NCBI RefSeq assembly: GCF_001045435.1
Contig: NZ_LFNG01000001.1
Span: 124,001 to 188,000, forward strand
DNA: 64,000 bases
Origin: Chryseobacterium koreense CCUG 49689
GTDB lineage: Bacteria > Bacteroidota > Bacteroidia > Flavobacteriales > Weeksellaceae
Reading direction: 5' to 3'
Position 1 is the first letter of the stretch; each line of letters begins with the position of its first letter. A program made the translations under genes and the position numbers. Below are positions 58,895 through 64,000 of this stretch, in pieces. The notes beneath the pieces are model-generated. The model made no database searches and had not been told where the DNA came from. It worked only from the letters and a program-made list of their open reading frames with translations.

Positions 58895-60019
58895 ATGTTC
58901 AGAACCCTATCCATATTGATCCGTAAAGAATTCCTGCAGATTTTTAGGAACAAGGCGATATTGGCCATTATTTTCGTCATGCCGGTCGTGCAGCTGATTG
59001 TTTTGCCATTGGCAGCGAGTTACGAAATCAAGAATGTGGAAATTGCCGTGGTGGATCACGACAAATCCACCTACTCGCGGGATCTCATCCGAAAAATCAC
59101 CGCTTCCGGTTATTTCAAAATTGTGAATTATGGTGAAAATTATCCAAGCGCCTATAGCGAAGTTGAACATGAAAAAGCGGACCTCATTCTGGAGATTCCC
59201 AGCGATTTTGAGAAAAATTTAGTCCGTGAAAATAAAGAAAAAGTTCTAGTTGCTATTAATGCGATCAACGGCACAAAAGCCGGACTATCCGCAAGCTATC
59301 TTGCGCAGATCCTCCAGGATTTTAATCAACAGATTCTTCTCAAGACCACGCCCCAAATCGAAATCGCCCAGAAAACTTCCGGTCTGGAAATCATCCCAAA
59401 ATTTTGGTTCAATGAGCATTACAATTACCGTTTGTCGCTTGTTCCCGGAATTCTAGCTTTTCTTGTCACGCTTATTGGTGGATATTTGGCGGCGCTGAAC
59501 ATCGTTCAGGAAAAAGAAATAGGCACCATTGAACAGATCAACGTGTCACCGATTAAAAAACGAGATTTCATTCTCGGAAAACTTATCCCTTTTTGGATTT
59601 TGGCAATGGTGGCATTCACCATCGGACTTCTGGTAACGATTTTCATTTATGATATTGCAATGCAGGGCAGTCTGCTCCTACTCTACCTATTCGTGGCGAT
59701 TTATCTCGTCACACTTTTGGGATTGGGACTATTAGTCTCCGTTTATAGCGAAACGCAGCAGCAGGCGATGTTTGTGGTATTTTTCTTTATGATGATTTTC
59801 ATTCTGATGAGTGGGCTTTTCACTCCAGTCGAAAGCATGACCGATTGGGCAAAATACATCGCATATGTAAATCCGGTCACTTACGGCGTGGATGCAATTC
59901 GCCTCATCATATTGAAAAACAGCGGATTTTCCGACTTATATCGGCATTTTTTGGTGATTATAATGATGGGTGTTGTGGCGATTATATGGGCGGTTCTGAG
60001 GTACAGGAAGACCAACTGA
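58895..60019 (+). CDS. ABC-2-type permease 2 of the efflux operon
   Basis: A 374-residue permease with the same architecture as permease 1: an N-terminal helix (AIIFVMPVVQLIVLPLAASY), a large periplasmic domain (about 45-180), and five C-terminal helices starting VPGILAFLVTLIGGYLAALN. The coupling segment is EKEIGTIEQINVSPIKKRDF. The two permeases are paralogues and probably form a heterodimer with the two ATPases. It ends the operon; only a weak hairpin (60073-60112), without a T-run, follows. Confidence 0.92.
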   Translation: MFRTLSILIRKEFLQIFRNKAILAIIFVMPVVQLIVLPLAASYEIKNVEIAVVDHDKSTYSRDLIRKITASGYFKIVNYGENYPSAYSEVEHEKADLILEIPSDFEKNLVRENKEKVLVAINAINGTKAGLSASYLAQILQDFNQQILLKTTPQIEIAQKTSGLEIIPKFWFNEHYNYRLSLVPGILAFLVTLIGGYLAALNIVQEKEIGTIEQINVSPIKKRDFILGKLIPFWILAMVAFTIGLLVTIFIYDIAMQGSLLLLYLFVAIYLVTLLGLGLLVSVYSETQQQAMFVVFFFMMIFILMSGLFTPVESMTDWAKYIAYVNPVTYGVDAIRLIILKNSGFSDLYRHFLVIIMMGVVAIIWAVLRYRKTN

Positions 60020-60274
60020 CGGCGCAAGCTGATGAAGATTTAGGTTTACCGCAAATATTTATGAGATGAGTTCGAAATCACTTGTACTTCTGTATTTTGG
60101 TAGTTGATTTCGATTTGAAACTAAACAATGTTAGGCATAAATCCAGGAATTTTCACTGGTTGCTGAACTAATATTTTTAGAAATGGAGTGTCCTGTAATC
60201 CGGAGAAAATTAACTTAAGTTGTTTATAATGTATAATTTGGCTAACTTGCAATGAGCCATCAAATTCTTTTAGC

Positions 60275-60646
60275 ATGATCAAAAAAATCTATATCGCATT
60301 GTTGATCATATTCGGACTGATGACTGTGATCATAGGTGGTTCCGTAATTTTCGACCTGTTCGGAATGAGAGCAAAGGAGGGCAATTTTGTGCCAATCGTG
60401 GTTCATATCAATTTTATCTGCGGTTTTCTTTACCTGCTTTCAGCTTATGCAATCAACACAAAAAAAAGTTGGACCCTGAAACCACTTGCAATGGCCTTGG
60501 TTCTGCTTATTCTGGCATGGATTGGATTGTGGCACCATATTGAAGAAAATGGGCTTTACGAACAGAAAACCATTTATGCGATGGCTTTCAGAACTATATT
60601 GACTTTGACCTTAATTTTAACTTTCACTAAAATTTTTAAAAAATGA
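60275..60646 (+). CDS. Small hypothetical membrane protein, 123 aa
   Basis: Four predicted transmembrane helices: YIALLIIFGLMTVIIGGSVI, VVHINFICGFLYLLSAYAIN, PLAMALVLLILAWIGLWHHI and AFRTILTLTLILTFTKIFKK. The histidines in VVHINF and LWHHIEENG are near membrane edges. No family is recognised. Its stop codon overlaps the start of the next gene (ATGA at 60643-60646), so the two products are translated together. The 255 bp upstream hold no gene and no convincing promoter. Confidence 0.8.
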   Translation: MIKKIYIALLIIFGLMTVIIGGSVIFDLFGMRAKEGNFVPIVVHINFICGFLYLLSAYAINTKKSWTLKPLAMALVLLILAWIGLWHHIEENGLYEQKTIYAMAFRTILTLTLILTFTKIFKK

Positions 60647-61149
60647 AACGACTATTAATTCCCGCGATTATGGCAATCGCAATCTTGACTTCTTGCGAGA
60701 AAAACAAAGAACAAGCCGAAAACGTGGAAAGCAAGACCACCACGGAACAGGTGTCGGAAAATCATGAAGATCATGCGACTTCAGGCGAACACGGCACTAA
60801 AGATGAGCATGCTTCAGAAGGTGTTGCGTTGGAACTGGACAACGGTAAGAAATGGAAAACCAACGCCGAAATGCTTCCATTTATCAACGAGCAGGAAAAA
60901 CTCCTAAAAAATTACGATCACGCGAAAGGTGATTATCATGCATTGGCCGCAAATTTGGCTTCTGCAAATGACAACCTTGTGAAAAGCTGCACCATGACAG
61001 GAAAATCACATGATGTTCTGCATGTTTGGCTGAATGACCACCTGCAATACATCAACCAGCTGAAAAAATCTACCACCAAAGAAGAGGCTGAACAAACCAT
61101 CGCTGTTTTAGACAATTCGATGGCAAAGTTTCATACTTATTTTGAATAA
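60643..61149 (+). CDS. Histidine-rich lipoprotein, 168 aa
   Basis: The lipoprotein signal ends in ILTSC (Cys18). A linker rich in Glu, His and Lys (NHEDHATSGEHGTKDEHASEG, about 41-61) follows; it holds four histidines and could bind metal. The C-terminal half is helical, with regularly placed histidines: KNYDHAKGDYHALAANLASA, SHDVLHVWLNDHLQYI and a final KFHTYFE, suggesting a small four-helix bundle. Linker and bundle together point to metal binding at the cell envelope. I cannot name the family. It is translationally coupled to the membrane protein before it. Confidence 0.78.
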   Translation: MKRLLIPAIMAIAILTSCEKNKEQAENVESKTTTEQVSENHEDHATSGEHGTKDEHASEGVALELDNGKKWKTNAEMLPFINEQEKLLKNYDHAKGDYHALAANLASANDNLVKSCTMTGKSHDVLHVWLNDHLQYINQLKKSTTKEEAEQTIAVLDNSMAKFHTYFE

Positions 61150-61171
61150 ATTAAACTTTTAATCACCATGA

Positions 61172-61204
61172 AATCCGGCCTTCAAGGGCCGGATTATTTT
61201 ATTT
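61172..61204 (+). terminator. Terminator after the His-rich lipoprotein gene
   Basis: AATCCGGCC (61172-61180), loop TTCAAG, GGCCGGATT (61187-61195), then ATTTTATTTA. The stem is perfect. Confidence 0.85.
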
Positions 61205-61242
61205 AAAATCAGCATTGGAAACCACACTCTCAACCTTGCTCG

Positions 61243-62007
61243 CTAAATTTTCTTCGCTTCTTCCCAAAGCATATCCATTTCTTCCAAATTCATTTCGGAA
61301 AGAGTTTGATTTCTTTCCGCAGCCAATTTTTCCATTTTTTGAAAACGCGAAATAAATTTGCTGTTGGTTTTCTCTAACGCGGTATCGGGATTTATCCCAG
61401 AAATACGGGCATAATTGATTAAAGAAAAGAAAACGTCGCCCAATTCCATTTCCTTTTTTTCCAAATCTGTTTCCGCATGAAATTCTGCGAGTTCTTCATC
61501 TACTTTTTTCCACGCATCTTCGGCATTGTGAAACTCGAAACCGATTCCTTTTACTTTTTCCTGAATTCTAAAAGCTTTCACCACACTTGGCGTTCCTTTG
61601 GAAACACCGGAAAGTACAGATTTGTTGCCTTCCTTGAGTTTCAGTTTTTCCCAGTTTTGTTTCACTTCTTCCTCATCTTGAACTTTTATATCACCATAAA
61701 TATGGGGATGCCTGAAAATCAGTTTTTCATTCAATGAGTTGATGACATCGGCAATGTCAAAACTGCCCTTTTCAGAACCAATTTTGGCATAAAAAACCAA
61801 ATGCAGCAAAACATCGCCGAGTTCTTTTTTGATTTCTGTCAAGTCCTGATCAATCAAAGCATCCGAAAGTTCATAAACTTCTTCCAAAGTCAAATGCCGA
61901 AGGGTTTCAAAAGTCTGTTTTTTATCCCACGGACATTTTTCGCGGAGGTCATCCATAATGTCTAAAAGTTGGGAAAAGGCTTCAAGTTTTTGGGCTTTGG
62001 TGTTCAT
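61243..62007 (-). CDS. mazG: MazG, nucleoside triphosphate pyrophosphohydrolase
   Basis: A 254-residue cytoplasmic enzyme with two MazG domains that hydrolyses nucleoside triphosphates to monophosphates, removing abnormal nucleotides and affecting (p)ppGpp. The first domain has CPWDKKQTFETLRHLTLEEV with EEVYELSDAL and KKELGDVLLHLVF. The second has EELAEFHAETDLEKKEMELG, then DVFFSLINYAR. The metal-binding ExxE and ExxD residues are present in both halves. Its start codon lies 5-10 nt after a strong terminator (62012-62051), so how it is transcribed is unclear. Confidence 0.96.
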   Translation of the reverse strand: MNTKAQKLEAFSQLLDIMDDLREKCPWDKKQTFETLRHLTLEEVYELSDALIDQDLTEIKKELGDVLLHLVFYAKIGSEKGSFDIADVINSLNEKLIFRHPHIYGDIKVQDEEEVKQNWEKLKLKEGNKSVLSGVSKGTPSVVKAFRIQEKVKGIGFEFHNAEDAWKKVDEELAEFHAETDLEKKEMELGDVFFSLINYARISGINPDTALEKTNSKFISRFQKMEKLAAERNQTLSEMNLEEMDMLWEEAKKI

Positions 62008-62011
62008 GACG

Positions 62012-62051
62012 TAAAAAAAACTTTGCCAAAGTTCGGAACTTTGGCAAAGTT
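62012..62051 (-). terminator. Terminator between the DUF5606 gene and mazG
   Basis: A 15+15 perfect inverted repeat: on the plus strand AACTTTGCCAAAGTT (62019-62033), CGG, AACTTTGGCAAAGTT (62037-62051). On the minus strand it is followed by a long T-run (62020-62012) that ends 5 nt before the mazG ATG. Confidence 0.92.
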
Positions 62052-62087
62052 GTGCAATTTTATATTTAATTTTTAAACCAAAGTGGT

Positions 62088-62657
62088 CTATCCTTGTTTT
62101 CTATGCGTGCTTTTTGGAGCAGATTTTGCGGTTGAAGTTGAAGCCTTCACTTTTGCACCAGCAGGTTTATCTGCCTTTGCCGCAGTTTTTTTAGCAGCGG
62201 TTTTCTTTTCTGCTTTCTCTTCGGTTGCAGGTTCTGCCTCTTCTTTACTAGTTTCTTCAGCTTTCACAAAGCTTTCCGGAGTGATGTAACCAGCTTTGTG
62301 CAAGATATTGTACCACTGCGCCAATTTCTTGATATCTGAAACATAAACACGCTCTGTATCATAATCCGGTAATGCTTCTAGCATGAATGCCCTCAATTCA
62401 GCATCCGAAGATTTATGTGAAATGGTTTCCTTGTACTCTGATTTTTTTGCCACATTCTCAAAAACGTCAAACAAGGGAACCTCTTTATCAAAAGTAAACA
62501 TCGCGATGTTGTCCAGCAAACTCACCTGTGATGAATTAGAGATGCTCCCCTTTTTCTTGGTTAAAACATCTTCAATGATGAATCCGTTTTTCAACTGTGA
62601 AACTAATTTGAAAAGTCCTGGTTTCCCGGAAATTGAAATTATTTTTTCTAACTGCAT
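62088..62657 (-). CDS. DUF5606-family protein with Lys/Ala-rich tail
   Basis: A 189-residue cytoplasmic protein. The conserved part (about 1-130) begins MQLEKIISISGKPGLFKLVS, with the DUF5606 pattern ISGKxGLFK and KKKGSISNSSQVSLLDNIAM. The C-terminal 55 residues are almost entirely Lys, Ala, Glu and Thr (AEKKTAAKKTAAKADKPAGA), resembling histone H1-like tails that bind nucleic acid. The function is unknown. It lies between def and mazG on the same strand and is followed by a strong terminator. Confidence 0.86.
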   Translation of the reverse strand: MQLEKIISISGKPGLFKLVSQLKNGFIIEDVLTKKKGSISNSSQVSLLDNIAMFTFDKEVPLFDVFENVAKKSEYKETISHKSSDAELRAFMLEALPDYDTERVYVSDIKKLAQWYNILHKAGYITPESFVKAEETSKEEAEPATEEKAEKKTAAKKTAAKADKPAGAKVKASTSTAKSAPKSTHRKQG

Positions 62658-62700
62658 TTTTCTATTTTTTGTTTGATATTATTTGTTTTTGTCTTGATAA

Positions 62701-63273
62701 TTATTTTGGAAATCGCATTTTGTAGTGCACCGAAACATCACCTTGAGAAATTTTGGACAATTTTCCTTTGACCAATTTTTTCTTCAGGGAACTTAAATGG
62801 TCGGTAAAGAGAATTCCTTCGATATGGTCATATTCATGCTGGATGACTCTGGCTCTCATATCGGAAAAAGTGTCGGTATGTTTCACGAAATTTTCGTCGA
62901 AATATTCAATCTTCACGGTTTCTTTTCTTTTCACGTCTTCACGAACATCGGGAATGGAGAGACAACCTTCATTGAACTTCCATTCTTCACCGGTTTCTTC
63001 TAAAATTTTGGCATTGATGAAGACTTTCTTAAATTTCAGGAACTCGTCGGCAAGTTCGGCATAGTCCTCATCTTCTGCAAGCGGCGACAAATCCGCGATG
63101 AACAATCGAATGTCCAAACCGATTTGCGGAGCGGCCAAACCGATTCCGTTTGCAGAATTCATGGTTTCAAACATATTTGAAATCAGTTCCTGCAATTGCG
63201 GATAATCTTTATCGATTTCATGGCAGTGCTTCCTCAACATGGAATCGCCAAAAGCTCTAATTGGTAATATCAT
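62701..63273 (-). CDS. def: Peptide deformylase
   Basis: A 190-residue cytoplasmic metalloenzyme that removes the formyl group from new proteins. The three motifs are intact: GIGLAAPQIG (motif 1), EGCLSIP (motif 2, with the metal-binding cysteine) and QHEYDHIEG (motif 3, HExxH). The length is normal. It overlaps the end of ruvX by 4 bp, so translation is probably coupled. Confidence 0.97.
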   Translation of the reverse strand: MILPIRAFGDSMLRKHCHEIDKDYPQLQELISNMFETMNSANGIGLAAPQIGLDIRLFIADLSPLAEDEDYAELADEFLKFKKVFINAKILEETGEEWKFNEGCLSIPDVREDVKRKETVKIEYFDENFVKHTDTFSDMRARVIQHEYDHIEGILFTDHLSSLKKKLVKGKLSKISQGDVSVHYKMRFPK

Positions 63274-63686
63274 TTTTGTTTTTGCTCTAAATAATTCTGC
63301 AAGATAATCGTGGCACTCACTTTGTCGATTAATGCCTTATCTTCCCTTTTCTTTTTGCTCTTTCCACTTTGCGAGATAAAGAATGATGCCATCTTTGAAG
63401 TAAATCGTTCATCGAAACGGTGCACCATCACCTCTGGAAATTCGTTTTTGAATGTCAAAATAAATTTTTGAATATCGGTTTCCACCTCAGACAAATTTCC
63501 TTTTAAATCTACAGGAAGTCCAATTACGGCGGAATCCACCTGATTTTGAGAAAAATATCTTTTCAAAAAATCAAAAACAGCATCGGTTGAAACGGTTTCC
63601 AATCCACTGGCGATGATTTGCAAATCGTCGGTAACAGCAATTCCACAACGCTTTTTGCCATAATCAATTGCCATTATTTTTCCCAT
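63270..63686 (-). CDS. ruvX: RuvX/YqgF, Holliday junction resolvase-like protein
   Basis: A 138-residue RNase H-fold protein, involved in 16S rRNA maturation in bacteria studied, and related to Holliday junction resolvases. The first catalytic aspartate is in MAIDYGKKRCGIAVTDD and the second acidic region is in VMVHRFDERFTSK. The ATG at 63686 (MGKIMAIDYG) fits the family. Longer in-frame starts (TTG at 63695) would overlap the -7 element. The promoter position puts the transcript start at or within 2 nt of this ATG, so the message may be leaderless. Confidence 0.9.
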   Translation of the reverse strand: MGKIMAIDYGKKRCGIAVTDDLQIIASGLETVSTDAVFDFLKRYFSQNQVDSAVIGLPVDLKGNLSEVETDIQKFILTFKNEFPEVMVHRFDERFTSKMASFFISQSGKSKKKREDKALIDKVSATIILQNYLEQKQK

Positions 63687-63692
63687 AGCATG

Positions 63693-63724
63693 CAAATTTA
63701 CAAATATTTGGCTTCGCTTACAAA
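63693..63724 (-). promoter_or_regulatory. Promoter of the ruvX-def operon
   Basis: On the minus strand: TTTG (63724-63721), 20 nt, TAAATTTG (63700-63693). The fit to the Bacteroidetes consensus is very good. Confidence 0.68.
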
Positions 63725-63829
63725 AAATTGAAAATACTGATATTTATCAAGCTGCAAATCAGCCATATCGACTGAAATGTTTCTAACTTTAAACAAGCAA
63801 AATTTGTTTAATATTAAAAATTGATGTAG

Positions 63830-64000
63830 ATGAAAGCACTAGTATTTAAAGGACCCGGGCAAAAAGAATTGGCAGATTGCCCGAAACCGGTGATTACACA
63901 ACCAACCGATGCGATTGTGAAAATGGTGAAATCCACCATTTGTGGCACCGATCTGCACATTCTGAAAGGCGACGTACCTGCGGTGACACCGGGGAGAATT
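63830..64000 (+). CDS. Zinc-dependent alcohol dehydrogenase family protein (N-terminal 57 residues)
   Basis: The ATG at 63830 opens a frame to the window end. The visible part starts MKALVFKGPGQKELADCPKP and contains MVKSTICGTDLHILKGDVP, the conserved CGTDLH element with the catalytic-zinc cysteine of MDR-family alcohol dehydrogenases. The full enzyme would be about 340-350 residues. The substrate cannot be determined from this fragment. Confidence 0.85.
   Translation, partial: MKALVFKGPGQKELADCPKPVITQPTDAIVKMVKSTICGTDLHILKGDVPAVTPGRI

Noticed and set aside
60073-60112. Hairpin CGAAATCA...TGATTTCG after the efflux operon, considered as a terminator
   Set aside because: The loop is about 24 nt and there is no T-run.
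1-64000. tRNA genes, rRNA genes, CRISPR arrays and insertion sequences
   Set aside because: I looked through the intergenic spaces and saw none; weak tRNA-like folds cannot be excluded by eye.

Overview
The window reads as chromosomal DNA of a flavobacterium, most likely from the Chryseobacterium/Kaistella/Epilithonimonas clade (Weeksellaceae). The evidence is: promoters of the Bacteroidetes type (TTG or TTTG, about 16-21 nt, TAnnTTTG); the type IX secretion protein PorQ; menaquinone genes; complex I with separate nuoC and nuoD and a short NuoG; and families mostly confined to Bacteroidetes (DUF4920, DUF5606, DUF5686). Genes are densely packed on both strands. I see no tRNA or rRNA gene, CRISPR array, insertion sequence or prophage.

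Layout. 1-3000 (minus strand): the start of menA, menB, a DUF2007-like protein and an APC amino-acid permease. 3100-9100: a secreted DUF4920 protein, an M14 carboxypeptidase, a TerC membrane protein, an XRE regulator with a cluster of matching operator-like boxes, an unusual AAA ATPase and two small stress-type proteins. 9150-17000: a peptide-use block with a DPP-IV-type dipeptidyl peptidase, three tandem POT peptide transporters and a secreted thioredoxin-like protein. 17000-30100: recG, a DUF5686 outer-membrane protein, a SpoU methyltransferase divergent from and overlapping a BamA/TamA-like protein, a lipoprotein, a large M28 peptidase and an AT-rich orphan membrane protein. 30300-36600: frr-pyrH divergent from porQ-cmk, a YtxH/holin-like envelope cassette, folP and a membrane zinc peptidase. 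36600-38150: a GNAT-fold protein and a small membrane protein.

38230-52860 is a complete 14-gene nuo operon (A to N) behind one strong promoter. It is interrupted by an outer-membrane-protein-like gene between nuoF and nuoG, and by repeats and predicted RNA structure in its larger gaps. 52900-60020 is a drug-efflux operon: TetR, TolC, HlyD, two ABC ATPases and two ABC-2 permeases. 60275-61150 holds a small membrane protein and a His-rich lipoprotein with overlapping genes. 61240-63730 (minus strand) has ruvX-def, a DUF5606 protein and mazG. A zinc-type alcohol dehydrogenase begins at 63830 and runs off the end.

The most interesting signals are outside the ordinary coding annotation. They are a 127-128 bp element present twice with constant ends and a variable internal hairpin; a 33-bp repeat present three times; four copies of a GTTTAC-N4-GTAAAY-like box at only two promoters (terC and the XRE gene); a divergent gene pair whose promoters each lie inside the other's coding sequence; and a conserved-looking AAA protein with an IF2_N-like N-terminus and an altered Walker A motif.
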